In this document: one piece after another, positions 12,207 to 25,697 of the stretch
How positions within the stretch are numbered: position 1 is the stretch's first letter
Layout of the letters: each line of letters opens with the position of its first letter
Assembly: GCF_963662255.1 (NCBI RefSeq)
Contig: NC_085052.1
Span: 37,954,654-38,018,653, forward strand
Source of the DNA: Cinclus cinclus
Taxonomy: Eukaryota; Chordata; Aves; Passeriformes; Cinclidae
Direction: 5' to 3'
Length of the DNA: 64,000 bases
Notes under the pieces: model-generated
The model's input: only the letters and a program-made list of their open reading frames with translations
What the model was told of the DNA's origin: nothing
The model's database searches: none
Made by a program: the position numbers and the translations under genes

Positions 12207-14916
12207 TTGGGTCACAATGGTTCCTTGCTTCTCTTAACCCCTGTGGTGTCACAATGCATCCCATGCCCTTTTAGGCCACTTGATGTCACAATGAATCATT
12301 TGATTCTTGGCCTCCATGGTGTCATAATGGTTCCTTGTTTCTATTGGGCCCCATGCTTTCACAATTCATCCCCGGCCCTTTTACGCCCCCTGGTGTCAAA
12401 TGGGATCCCGGGATTATTAGCCTGCATTGGGTCACAATGGATCCTTGCTTCTCTTAACCCCTGTGCTGTCACAATGCATCCCATGCCCTTTTAGGCCACT
12501 TGATGTCACAATGAATCATTTGATTCTTGGTCTCCACGGTGGCATAATAGATCCTTGCTTCTATTGGTCCCCGTGCTGTAACAATCCATCCCTGGCCCTT
12601 TTTATACACCCTGGTGCCACAAGGGATCATTAGATTGTTAGCCTGCATTGGGTCACAATGTTTCCTTGCTTCTCTTAACCTCTGTGCTGTCACAATGCAT
12701 TCCAAGCCCTTTTAGGCCACTTGATGTCACAATGAACCATTTGATTCTTGGCCTTCATGGTGTTATAATGGTTCCTTGCTTCTATAGGTCCCCATGCTGT
12801 CAGAGTTCATCCGTGTTCCTTTTGCGCCCCCTGGTGTCAAAAGGGATTCTTAGATTGTTAGCCTGCATTGGGTCACAATGGATCCTTGCTTCTCTTAAGC
12901 CCTGTGCTGTCACAATGCATCCCATGCCCTTTTAGGCCACTTGATGTCACAATGAATCATTTGATTCTTGGCCTCCATGGTGGCAGAATTGTACCAGGTT
13001 TTACTTGGGCCCCATGCTTTCACAATTCATCCCTGCCACTTTTAGGCCCATTGGTGTCACAAGGGATCATTACATTGTTAGCCTGCATTGGGTCACAATG
13101 GTTCCTTGCTTCTCTTAACCCCTGTGCTGTCACAATGCATCCCATGCCCTTTTAGGCCACATGATGTCACAATGAATCATTTCATTCTTGGCCTCCACGG
13201 TGGCATAATAGATCCTTGCTTCTATTGGTCCCCGTGCTTTCACAATTCATCCCTGCCACTTTTAGGCCCATTGGTGTCACAAGGGATCATTAGATTGTTA
13301 GCCTGCATTGGGTCACAATGGATCCTTGCTTCTCTTAACCCCTGTGCTGTCACAATGCATCCCATGACCTTTTAGGCCACTTGATGTCACAATGAATCAT
13401 TTGATTCTTGGCCTCCATGGTGGCATAATAGATCCTTGATTCTATTGGTCCCCGTGCTGTAACAATTCATCCCTGGCCCTTTTAGGCCCATTGGTGTAAA
13501 CAAGGGATCATTAGATTGTTAGCCTGCATTGGGTCACAATGGTTCCTTGCTTCTTTAACCTCTGTGGTGTCACAATGCATCCCATGCCCTTTTAGGCCAC
13601 TTGATGTCACAATGAATCATTTGATTCTTGGCCTCCATGGTGTCATAATGGTTCCTTGTTTCTATTGGGCCCCATGCTGTCACAATTCATCCCTGGCCCT
13701 TTTACGCCCCCTGGTGTCAAATGGGGTCCTGGGATTTTCAGCCTCCATTGGGTCACAGTGGATCCTTGCTTCTCTTAACCCCTGTGGTGTCACAATGCAT
13801 CCCATGCCCTTTTAGGCCACTTGATGTCACAATGAATCATTTGATTCTTGGCCTCCACGGTGGCATAATAGATCCTTGCTTCTATTGGTCCCCGTGCTGT
13901 AACAATCCATCCCTGGCCCTTTTTATAACCCCTGGTGCCACAAGGGATCATTAGATTGTTAGCCTGCATTGGGTCACAATGGTTCCTTGCTTCTCTTAAC
14001 CTCTGTGCTGTCACAATGCATTCCAAGCCCTTTTAGGCCACTTGGTCTTATAATGAACCATTTGATTCTTGGCCTTCATGGTGTCATAATGGTTCCTTGC
14101 TTCCATAGGTCCCAATGCTGTCACAATTCATGCGTGGTCCTTTTGCGCCCCCTGGTGTCAAAAGGGATACTTAGATTGTTAGCCTGCATTGGGTCACAAT
14201 GGTTCCTTGCTTCTCTTAACCCCTGTGCTGTCACAATGCATTCCATGCCCTTTTAGGCCACTTGATGTCACAATGAATTATTTGATTCTTGGCCTCCATG
14301 GTGTCATAATAGATCCTTGCTTCTATTGGTCCCCGTTCTGTAACAATTCATCCCTGGCCCTTTTAGGCCCATTGGTGTCACAAGGGATCATTAGATTGTT
14401 AGCCTGCATTGGGTCACAATGGATCCTTGCTTCTCTTAACCCCTGTGGTGTCACAATGCATACCATGACCTTTTAGGCCACTTGATGTCACAATGAATCA
14501 TTTGATTCTTGGCCTCGATGGGGTCATAATGGTTCCTTGTGTCTATTGGGCCCCATGCTGTCACAATTCATCCCTGGCCCTTTTACGCCCCCTGGTGTCA
14601 AATGGGATCCTGGGATTATTAACCTCCATTGGGTCACAATGGTTCCTTGCTTCTCTTAACCTCTGTGCTGTCACAATGCACTCCAAGCCCTTTTAGACCA
14701 CTTGGTCTTACAATGAACCATTTGATTCTTGGCCTTCATGGTGTCATAATGGTTCCTTGCTTCTATAGGTCCCAATGCTGTCAGAGTTCATCTGTGGTCC
14801 TTTTGCGCCCCCTGGTGTCAAAAGGGATTCTTAGATTGTTAGCCTGCATTGGGTCACAATGGTTCCTTGCTTCTCTTAACCCCTGTGGTGTCATAATGCA
14901 TCCCATGCCCTTTTAG
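12207..14916 (+). repeat. Long duplicated block, copy 2 (two monomers shorter)
   Basis: Partner of 2,962-6,111. Shared unusual features include GTGTTCCTTTTGCGCC after GTCAGAGTTCATCC (3,565-3,582 and 12,810-12,827), CCACTTTTAGGCCC and the CATTTCATTCTTGG variant. Sequence differences are more numerous than in the duplications after 31 kb, so this event looks older. Confidence 0.75.
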
Positions 14917-16016
14917 GCCACTTGATGTCACAATGAATCATTTGATTCTTGGCCTCCATGGTGGCGAAATTGTAACAGGTTTTAATTGGGCCCCATGCTT
15001 TCACAATACATCCCTGCCCCTTTTAGGCCCATTGGTGTCACAAGGGATCATTAGATTGTTTGCCTCCATTGGGTCACAATGGATCCTTGCTTCTCTTAAC
15101 CCCTGTGCTGTCACAATGCATCCCATGCCCTTTTAGGCCACTTGATGTCACAATGAATTATTTGATTCTTGGCCTCCATGGTGGCATAATAGATCCTTGA
15201 TTCTATTGGTCCCCGTGCTGTAACAATTCATCCCTGGCCCTTTTAGGCCTATTGGTGTCACAAGGGATCATTAGATTGTTAGCCTCCATTGGGTCACAAT
15301 GGATCCTTGCTTCTCTTAACCCCTGTGGTGTCACAATGCATCCCATGCCCTTTTAGGCCACTTGATGTCGCAATGAATCATTTGATTCTTGGCCTCCATG
15401 GTGGCATAATAGATCCTTGATTCTATTGGTCCCCGTGCTGTAACAATTCATCCCTGGCCCTTTTAGGCCCATTGGTGTAAACAAGGGATCATTAGATTGT
15501 TAGCCTGCATTGGGTCACAATGGTTCCTTGCTTCTTTAACCTCTGTGGTGTCACAATGCATCCCATGCCCTTTTAGGCCACTTGATGTCACAATGAATCA
15601 TTTGATTCTTGGCCTCCATGGTCTCATAATGGTTCCTTGCTTCTATAGGTCCCAATGCTGTCAGGGTTCATCCCTGGCCCTTTTACGCCCCCTGGTGTCA
15701 AATGGGACCCTGGGATTATTAGCCTCCATTGGGTCACAGTGGATCCTTGCTTCTCTTAAACACTGTGGTGTCACAATGCATCCCATGCCCTTTTAGGCCA
15801 CTTGATGTCACAATGAATCATTTGATTCTTGGCCTCCATGGTGGCGAAATTGTAAGAGGTTTTAATTGGGCCCCATGCTTTCACAATACATCCCTGCCCC
15901 TTTTAGGCCCATTGGTGTCAAAAGGTATCATTAGATTGTTAGCCTCCATTGGGTCACAATGGATCCTTGCTTCTCTTAACCCCTGTGCTGTCACAATGCA
16001 TTCCATGCCCTTTTAG
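14629..16016 (+). repeat. 23-monomer-spaced block, copy 2
   Basis: Partner of 9,566-10,953. Its first part (14,629 to about 15,770) is present a third time at 17,269-18,410, at an offset of 2,640 bp (12 monomers). Three related copies within 9 kb suggest repeated unequal exchange in this stretch. Confidence 0.72.
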
Positions 16017-17268
16017 GCCACTTGATGTCACAATGAATTATTTGATTCTTGGCCTTCATGGTGGCATAATAGATCCTTGCTTCTATTGGTCCCCGTTCTG
16101 TAACAATTCATACCTGGCCCTTTTAGGCCCATTGGTGTCACAGGGGATCATTAGATTGTTAGCCTGCATTGGGTCACAATGGTTCCTTGCTTCTCTTAAC
16201 CTCTGTGGTGTCACAATGCATCCCATGCCCTTTTAGGCCACTTGATGTCACAATGAATCATTTGATTCTTGGCCTCCATGGTGTCATAATGGTTCCTTGT
16301 TTCTATTGGGCCCCATGATGTCACAATTCATCCCTGGCCCTTTTACGCCCCCTGGTGTCAAATGGGATCCTGGGATTTTTAGCCTCCATTGGGTCACAGT
16401 GGATCCTTGCTTCTCTTAACCCCTGTGGTGTCACAATGCATCCCATGCCCTTTTAGGCCACTTGATGTCACAATGAATCATTTGATTCTTGGCCTCCACG
16501 GTGGCATAATAAATCCTTGCTTCTATTGGTCCCCGTGCTGTAACAATCCATCCCTGGCCCTTTTTATAACCCCTGGTGCCACAAGGGATCATTAGATTGT
16601 TAGCCTGCATTGGGTCACAATGGTTCCTTGTTCTCTTAACCTCTGTGCTGTCACAATGCATTCCAAGCCCTTTTAGGCCACTTGGTCTTACAATAAACCA
16701 TTTGATTCTTGGCCTTCATGGTGTCATAATGGTTCCTTGCTTCCATAGGTCCCAATGCTGTCACAATTCATGCGTGGTCCTTTTGCGCCCCCTGGTGTCA
16801 AAAGGGATTCTTAGATTGTTAGCCTCCGTTGGGTCACAATGGATCCCTGCTTCTCTTAACCCCTGTGCTGTCACAATGCATTCCATGCCCTTTTAGGCCA
16901 CTTGATGTCACAAGGAATTATTTGATTCTTGGCCTCCATGGTGGCATAAGAGATCCTTGCTTCTATTGGTCCCCGTTCTGTAACAATTCATCCCTGGCCC
17001 TTTTAGGCCCATTGGTGTCACAAGGGATCATTAGATTGTTAGCCTGCATTGGGTCACAATGGTTCCTTGCTTCTCTTAACCCCTGTGGTGTCACAATGCA
17101 TCCCATGCCCTTTTAGGCCACTTGATGTCACAATGAATCATTTGATTCTTGGCCTCCATGGTGTCATAATGGTTCCTTGTGTCTATTGGGCCCCATGCTG
17201 TCACAATTCATCCCTGGCCCTTTTACGCCCCCTGGTGTCAAATGGGATCCTGGGATTATTAACCTCCA

Positions 17269-18410
17269 TTGGGTCACAATGGTTCCTTGCTTCTCTTAAC
17301 CTCTGTGCTGTCGCAATGCATTCCAAGCCCTTTTAGACCACTTGGTCTTACAATGAACCATTTGATTCTTGGCCTTCATGGTGTCATAATGGTTCCTTGC
17401 TTCTATAGGTCCCAATGCTGTCAGAGTTCATCTGTGGTCCTTTTGCGCCCCCTGGTGTCAAAAGGGATTCTTAGATTGTTAGCCTGCATTGGGTCACAAT
17501 GGTTCCTTGCTTCTCTTAACCCCTGTGGTGTCATAATGCATCACATGCCCTTTTAGGCCACTTGATGTCACAATGAATCATTTGATTCTTGGCCTCCATG
17601 GTGGCGAAATTGTAACAGGTTTTAATTGGGCCCCATGATTTCACAATACATCCCTGCCCCTTTTAGGCCCATTGGTGTCACAAGGGATCATTAGATTGTT
17701 AGCCTGCATTGGGTCACAATGGATCCTTGCTTCTCTTAACCCCTGTGCTGTCACAATGCATCCCATGCCCTTTTAGGCCACTTGATGTCACAATGAATTA
17801 TTTGATTCTTGGCCTCCATGGTGGCATAATAGATCCTTGATTCTATTGGTCCCCGTGCTGTAACAATTCATCCCTGCCACTTTTAGGCCCATTGGTGTCA
17901 CAAGGGATCATTAGATTGTTAGCCTCCATTGGGTCACAATGGATCCTTGCTTCTCTTAACCCCTGTGCTGTCACAATGCATCTCATGCCCTTTTAGGCCA
18001 CTTGATGTCGCAATGAATCATTTGATTCTTGGCCTCCATGGTGGCATAATAGATCCTTGATTCTATTGGTCCCCGTGCTGTAACGATTCATCCCTGGCCC
18101 TTTTAGGCCCATTGGTGTAAACAAGGGATCATTAGATTGTTAGCCTGCATTGGGTCACAATGGTTCCTTGCTTCTTTAACCTCTGTGGTGTCACAATGCA
18201 TCCCATGCCCTTTTAGGCCACTTGATGTCACAATGAATCATTTGATTCTTGGCCTCCATGGTGTCATAATGGTTCCTTGCTTCTATAGGTCCCAATGCTG
18301 TCAGGGTTCATCCCTGGCCCTTTTACGCGCCCTGGTGTCAAATGGGACCCTGGGATAATTAGCCTCCATTGGGTCACAGTGGATCCTTGCTTCTCTTAAA
18401 CACTGTGGTG
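17269..18410 (+). repeat. 12-monomer-spaced third copy
   Basis: Repeats the class order of 14,629-15,770 at +2,640 bp. Individual changes include CCCCATGATTTCAC near 17,633 and GTAACGATTC near 18,081. The GTCGCAATG variant at 18,008 matches the earlier copies at about 10,305 and 15,368. Confidence 0.7.
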
Positions 18411-21233
18411 TCACAATGCATCCCATGCCCTTTTAGGCCACTTGATGTCACAATGAATTATTTGATTCTTGGCCTCCATGGTGGCATAACAGATCCTTGC
18501 TTCTATTGGTCCCCGTGCTGTAACAATCCATCCCTGGCCCTTTTTATATCCCCTGGTGCCACAAGGGATCATTAGATTGTTAGCCTGCATTGGGTCACAA
18601 TGGTTCCTTGCTTCTCTTAACCTCTGTGCTGTCACAATGCATCCCATGACCTTTTAGGCCACTTGGTCTTACAATGAACCATTTGATTCTTGGCCTCCAT
18701 GGTGTCATAATGGTTCCTTGCTTCTATAGGTCCCAATGCTGTCAGAGTTCAGCCGTGTTCCTTTTGCGACCCCTGGTGTCAAAAGGGATTCTTAGATTGT
18801 TAGCCTGCATTGGGTCACAATGGTTCCTTGCTTCTCTTAACCCCTGTGGTGTCACAATGCATCCCATGCCCTTTTAGGCCACTTGATGTCACAATGAATC
18901 ATTTGATTCTTGGCCTCCATGGTGGCAGAATTGTACCAGGTTTTACTTGGGCCCCATGCTTTCACAATTCATCCCTGCCCCTTTTAGGCCCATTGGTGTC
19001 CCAAGGGATCATTAGATTGTTAGCCTGCATTGGGTCATAATGGTTCCTTGCTTCTCTTAACCCCTGTGCTGTCACAATGCATCCCATGCCCTTTTAGGCC
19101 ACATGATGTCACAATGAAACATTTGATTCTTGGCCTCCACAGTGGCATAATAGATCCTTGCTTCTATTGGTCCCCGTGCTGTTACAATCCATCCCTGGCC
19201 CTTTTTATACCCCCTGGTGCCACAAGGGATCATTAGATTGTTAGCCTGCATTGGGTCACAATGGTTCCTTGCTTCTCTTAACCCCTGTGCTGTCACAATG
19301 CATCCCATGCCCTTTTAGGCCACTTCATGTCACAATGAATCCTTTGATTCTTCGCCTCCATGGTGGTGTAATTGTACCAGGTTTTAATTGGGCCCCATGC
19401 TGTCACTATTCATCCCTGCCACTTTTAGGCCCATTGGTGCCACAAGGGATCATTAGATTGTTAGCCTGCATTGGGTCACAATGGATCCTTGCTTCTCTTA
19501 ACCCCTGTGCTGTCACAATGCATCCCATGCCCTTTTAGGCCACTTGATGTCACAATGAATTATTTGATTCTTGGCCTCCATGGTGGCATAATAAATCCTT
19601 CCTTCTATTGGTCCCCGTGCTGTAACAATTCATCTCTGGCCCTTTTAGGCCCATTGGTGTCACAACGGATCCTGGGATTATTAACCTCCATTGGGTCACA
19701 ATGGTTCCTTGATTCTCTTAACCTCTGTGGTGCCACAATGCATCCCATGCCCTTTTAGGCCACTTGATGTCACAATGAATCATTTGATTCTTGGCCTCCA
19801 TGGTGTCATAATGGTTCTTTGTTTCTATTGGGCCCCATGCTGTCACAATTCATCCCTGGCCCTTTTACGCCCCCTGGTGTCAAATGGGACCCTGGGATTA
19901 TTAACCTCCATTGGGTCACAATGGATCCTTGCTTCTCTTAACCCCTGTGGTGTCACAATGCATCCCATGCCCTTTTAGGCCACTTGATGTCACAATGAAT
20001 CATTTGATTCTTGGCCTCCACGGTGGCATAACAGATCCTTGCTTCTATTGGTCCCCGTGCTGTAACAATCCATCCCTGGCCCTTTTTATACCCCCTGGTG
20101 CCATAAGGGTTCATTAGATTGTTAACCTCCATTGGGTCACAATGGTTCCTTGCTTCTCTTGACCTCTGTGGTGTCACAATGCATTCCAAGCCCTTTTAGG
20201 CCACTTGATGTCACAATGAACCATTTGATTCTTGGCCTTCATGGTGTCATAATGGTTCCTTGCTTCTATAGGTCCCCATGCTGTCAGAGTTCATCCGTGG
20301 ACCTTTTGCGCCCCCTGGTGTCAAAAGGGATTCTTAGATTGTTAGCCTGCATTGGGTCACAATGGTTCCTTGCTTCTCTTAACCCCTGTGGTGTCACAAT
20401 GCATCCCATGCCCTTTTAGGCCACTTGATGTCACAATGAATCATTTGATTCTTGGCCTCCATGGTGGCATAATTGTACCAGGTTTTAATTGGGCCCCATG
20501 CTTTCACAATACATCCCTGCCCCTTTTAGGCCCATTCGTGCCAAAAGGGATTCTTACCTTGTTAGCCTGCATTGGGTCACAATGGATCCTTGCTTCTCTT
20601 AACCCCTGTGGTGTCACAATGCATCCCATGCCCTTTTAGGCCACTTGATGTCACAATGAATTATTTGATTCTTGGCCTCCATGGTGGCATAATAGATCCT
20701 TGATTCTATTGGTCCCCGTGCTGTAACAATTCATCCCTGGCCATTTCAGGCCCATTGGTGTCACAAGGGATCATTAGATTGTTAGCCTGCATTGGGTCAC
20801 AATGGTTCCTTGCTTCTCTTAACCTCTGTGCTGTCACAATGCATTCCAAGCCCTTTTAGGCCACTTGATGTCACAATGAATCATTTGATTCTTGGCCTCC
20901 ATGGTGTCATAATGGTTTCTAGTTTCTATTGGTCCCCGTGCTGAAACAATCCATCCCTGGCCCTTTTTATAGCCCCTGGTGCCACAAGGGATCATTAGAT
21001 TGTTAGCCTGCATTGGGTCACAATGGTTCCTTGCTTCTCTTAACCTCTGTGCTGTCACAATGCATTCCAAGCCCTTTTAGGCCACTTGGTCTTACAATGA
21101 ACCATTTGATTCTTGGCCTTCATGGTGGCATAATAGATCCTTGCTTCTATTGGTCCCCGTTCTGTAACAATTCGTCCCTGGCCATTTTCGGCCCTTTGGT
21201 GTCACAAGGGATCATTAGATTGTTAGCCTGCAT
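18411..21233 (+). repeat. Satellite without a close long partner
   Basis: About 13 monomers in normal phase with mixed classes. Monomers such as 19,251-19,470 (with TTCGCCTCC and GGTGGTGTAATTG) and 20,352-20,570 resemble single monomers elsewhere (for example 33,350 and 27,623), but I did not find a long co-linear duplicate in this window. No gene or other element is visible. Confidence 0.6.
20534..20550 (+). other. CENP-B-box-like 17-mer (weak)
   Basis: ATTCGTGCCAAAAGGGA matches eight of the nine key positions of the known CENP-B box pattern NTTCGNNNNANNCGGGN; the missing one is the C of CGGG. The same 17-mer occurs at 27,805, 32,430, 35,294, 38,159 and 41,465, and a variant at 49,395. About fourteen such 8/9 matches would be expected by chance in 64 kb of random sequence on two strands, so function is unproven. 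Confidence 0.2.
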
Positions 21234-22740
21234 TGGGTCACAATGGTTCCTTGCTTCTCTTAACCCCTGTGGTGTCACAATGCATCCCATGCCCTTTTAG
21301 GCCACTTGATGTCACAATGAATCATTTGATTCTTGGCCTCCATGGTGTCATAAGGGTTCCTTGTTTCTATTGGGCCCCATGCTGTCACAATTCATCCCTG
21401 GCCCTTTTTACGCCCCCTGGTGTCAAATGGGATCCTGGGATTATTAACCTCCATTGGGTCACAATGGTTCCTTGCTTCTCTTAACCCCTGTGGTGTCACA
21501 ATGCATCCCATGCCCTTTTAGGCCACTTGATGTCACAATGAATCATTTGATTCTTGGCCTCCACGGTGGCATAATAGATCCTTGCTCCTATTGGTCCCCG
21601 TGCTGTAACAATCCATCCCTGGCCCTTTTTATAACCCCTGGTGCCACAAGGGATCATTAGATTGTTAGCCTGCATTGGGTCACAATGGTTCCTTGCTTCT
21701 CTTAACCTCTGTGGTGTCACAATGCATTCCAAGCCCTTTTAGGCCACTTGGTCTTACAATGAACCATTTGATTCTTGGCCTTCATGGTGTCATAATGGTT
21801 CCTTGCTTCTATAGGTCCCCATGCTGTCAGAGTTCAGCCGTGTTCCTTTTGCGCCCCCTGGTGTCAAAAGGGATTCTTAGATTGTTAGCCTGCATTGGGT
21901 CACAATGGTTCCTTGCTTCTCTTAACCCCTGTGCTGTCACAATGCATCACATGCCCTTTTAGGCCACATGATGTCACAATGAATCATTTCATTCTTGGCC
22001 TCCACGGTGGCATAATAAATCCTTGCTTCTATTGGTCCCCGTGCTGTAACAATCCATCCCTGGCCCTTTTTATACACCCTGGTGCCATAAGAGTTCATTA
22101 GATTGTTAGCCTCCATTGGGTCACAATGGATCCTTGCTTCTTTTAACCCCTGTGGTGTCACAATGCATCCCATGTCCTTTTAGGCCACTTGATGTCACAA
22201 TGAATCATTTGATTCTTGGCCTCCATGGTGACATAATAGATCCTTGATTCTATTGGTCCCCGTGCTGTAACAATTCATCCCTGGCCCTTTTAGGCCCATT
22301 GGTGTAAACAAGGGATCATTAGATTGTTAGCCTGCATTGGGTCACAATGGTTCCTTGCTTCTTTAACCTCTGTGGTGTCACAATGCATCCCATGCCCTTT
22401 TAGGCCACTTGATGTCACAATGAATCATTTGATTCTTGGCCTCCATGGTGTCATAATGGTTCCTTGCTTCTATAGGTCCCAATGCTGTCAGGGTTCATCC
22501 CTGGCCCTTTTACGCCCCCTGGTGTCAAATGGGACCCTGGGATTATTAGCCTCCATTGGGTCACAGTGGATCCTTGCTTCTCTTAAACACTGTGGTGTCA
22601 CAATGCATCCCATGCCCTTTTAGGCCACTTGATGTCACAATGAATCATTTGATTCTTGGCCTCCACGGTGGCATAATAGATCCTTGCTTCTATTGGTCCC
22701 CGTGCTGTAACAATCCATCCCTGGCCCTTTTTATAACCCC
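21234..22740 (+). repeat. 10-monomer-spaced block, copy 1
   Basis: Matches 23,437-24,943 at 2,203-2,204 bp (10 monomers). Shared rare marks are GATCCTTGCTCCTATTGG, GTTCAGCCGTGTTCC, CATCACATGCCC with CATTTCATTCTTGG, and the GTGTAAACAAGG class. Between the two copies lies a stretch of the GTCAGAGTTC and ATTGTAACAGG classes. Confidence 0.72.
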
Positions 22741-23436
22741 TGGTTCCACAAGGGATCATTAGATTGTTAGCCTGCATTGGGGAACAATGGTTCCTTGCTT
22801 CTCTTAACCTCTGTGCTGTCACAATGCATTCCAAGCCCTTTTAGACCACTTGGTCTTACAATGAACCATTTGATTCTTGGCCTTCATGGTGTCATAATGG
22901 TTCCTTGCTTCTATAGGTCCCAATGCTGTCAGAGTTCATCCGTGGTCCTTTTGCGCCCCATGGTGTCAAAAGGGATTCTTAGATTGTTAGCCTGCATTGG
23001 GTCACAATGGTTCCTTGCTTCTCTTAACCCCTGTGGTGTCATAATGCATCCCATGCCCTTTTAGGCCACTTGATGTCACAATGAATCATTTGATTCTTGG
23101 CCTCCATGGTGGCGAAATTGTAACAGGTTTTAATTGGGCCCCATGCTTTCACAATACATCCCTGCCCCTTTTAGGCCCATTGGTGTCAAAAGGTATCATT
23201 AGATTGTTAGCCTCCATTGGGTCACAATGGATCCTTGCTTCTCTTAACCCCTGTGCTGTCACAATGCATTCCATGCCCTTTTAGGCCACTTGATGTCACA
23301 ATGAATTATTGGATTCTTGGCCTCCATGGTGGCATAATAGATCCTTGTTTCTATTGGTCCCCGTGCTGTAACAATTCATCCCTGCCCCTTTTAGGCCCAT
23401 TGGTGTCACAGGGGATCATTAGATTGTTAGCCTGCA

Positions 23437-24943
23437 TTGGGTCACAATGGTTCCTTGCTTCTCTTAACCTCTGTGGTGTCACAATGCATCCCATGCCCTT
23501 TTAGGCCACTTGATGTCACAATGAATCATTTGATTCTTGGCCTCCATGGTGTCATAATGGTTCCTTGTTTCTATTGGGCCCCATGCTGTCACAATTCATC
23601 CCTGGCCCTTTTACGCCCCCTGGTGTCAAATGGGATCCTGGGATTATTAACCTCCATTGGGTCACAATGGTTCCTTGCTTCTCTTAACCCCTGTGGTGTC
23701 ACAATGCATCCCATGCCCTTTTAGGCCACTTGATGTCACAATGAATCATTTGATTCTTGGCCTCCACGGTGGCATAATAGATCCTTGCTCCTATTGGTCC
23801 CCGTGCTGTAACAATCCATCCCTGGCCCTTTTTATACCCCCTGGTGCCACAAGGGATCATTAGATTGTTAGCCTGCATTGGGTCACAATGGTTCCTTGCT
23901 TCTCTTAACCTCTGTGGTGTCACAATGCATTCCAAGCCCTTTTAGGCCACTTGGTCTTACAATGAACCATTTGATTCTTGGCCTTCATGGTGTCATAATG
24001 GTTCCTTGCTTCTATAGGTCCCAATGCTGTCAGAGTTCAGCCGTGTTCCTTTTGCGCCCCCTGGTGTCAAAAGGGATTCTTAGATTGTTAGCCTGCATTG
24101 GGTCACAATGGTTCCTTGCTTCTCTTAACCCCTGTGCTGTCACAATGCATCACATGCCCTTTTAGGCCACATGATGTCACAATGAATCATTTCATTCTTG
24201 GCCTCCACGGTGGCATAATGTATCCTTGCTTCTATTGGTCCCCGTGCTGTAACAATCCATCCCTGGCCCTTTTTATACCCCCTGGTGCCATAAGGGTTCA
24301 TTAGATTGTTAGCCTGCATTGGGTCACAATGGTTCCTTGCTTCTCTTAACCTCTGTGGTGTCACAATGCATCCCATGTCCTTTTAGGCCACTTGATGTCA
24401 CAATGAATCATTTGATTCTTGGCCTCCATGGTGGCATAATAGATCCTTGCTTCTATTGGTCCCCGTTCTGTAACAATTCATCCCTGGCCCTTTTAGGCCC
24501 ATTGGTGTAAACAAGGGATCATTAGATTGTTAGCCTGCATTGGGTCACAACGGTTCCTTGCTTCTTTAACCTCTGTGGTGTCACAATGCATCCCATGCCC
24601 TTTTAGGCCACTTGATGTCACAATGAATCATTTGATTCTTGGCCTTCATGGTGTCATAATGGTTCCTTGCTTCTATAGGTCCCAATGCTGTCAGGGTTCA
24701 TCCCTGGCCCTTTTACGCCCCCTGGTGTCAAATGGGACCCTGGGATTATTAGCCTCCATTGGGTCACAGTGGATCCTTGCTTCTCTTAAACACTGTGGTG
24801 TCACAATGCATCCCATGCCCTTTTAGGCCACTTGATGTCACAATGAATCATTTGATTCTTGGCCTCCACGGTGGCATAATAGATCCTTGCTTCTATTGGT
24901 CCCCGTGCTGTAACAATCCATCCCTGGCCCTTTTTATACCCCC
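23437..24943 (+). repeat. 10-monomer-spaced block, copy 2
   Basis: Partner of 21,234-22,740. It diverges near 24,943, where subunit 6 reads GGTGCCATAATGG while the partner has GGTTCCACAAGGG. The alignment is slightly shortened at the left because copy 1 has an extra T in CCCTTTTTACGCCC. Confidence 0.72.
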
Positions 24944-25620
24944 TGGTGCCATAATGGTTCATTAGATTGTTAGCCTGCATTGGGTCACAATGGTTCCTAG
25001 CTTCTCTTAACCTCTGTGGTGTCACAATGCATCCCATGTCCTTTTAGGCCACTTGATGTCACAATGAATCATTTGATTCTTGGCCTCCATGGTGGCATAA
25101 TAGATCCTTGCTTCTATTGGTCCCCGTTCTGTAACAATTCATCCCTGGCCCTTTTAGGCCCATTGGTGTAAACAAGGGATCATTAGATTGTTAGCCTGCA
25201 TTGGGTCACAATGGTTCCTTGCTTCTTTAACCTCTGTGGTGTCACAATGCATCCCATGCCCTTTTAGGCCACTTGATGTCACAATGAATCATTTGATTCT
25301 TGGCCTCCATGGTGTCATAATGGTTCCTTGCTTCTATAGGTCCCAATGCTGTCAGGGTTCATCCCTGGCCCTTTTACGCCCCCTGGTGTCAAATGGGACC
25401 CTGGGATTATTAGCCTCCATTGGGTCACAGTGGATCCTTGCTTCTCTTAAACACTGTGGTGTCACAATGCATCCCATGCCCTTTTAGGCCACTTGATGTC
25501 ACAATGAATCATTTGAATCTTGGCCTCCACGGTGGCATAATAGATCCTTGCTTCTATTGGTCCCCGTGCTGTAACAATCCATCCCTGGCCCTTTTTATAA
25601 CCCCTGGTTCCACAAGGGAT
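24301..25620 (+). repeat. 661-bp three-monomer tandem duplication
   Basis: Two adjacent trimers (about 24,301-24,960 and 24,961-25,620) share class order, CATCCCATGTCC and the GTGTAAACAAGG insertion. The right end of the second trimer instead matches 22,324-22,790 at 2,864 bp, including the GGGGAACAATGG variant (22,780 and 25,644). The second trimer therefore looks like a hybrid of two source positions. Confidence 0.7.
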
Positions 25621-25697
25621 CATTAGATTGTTAGCCTGCATTGGGGAACAATGGTTCTTTGCTTCTCTTAACCCCTGTGGTGTCATAATGCATCCCA

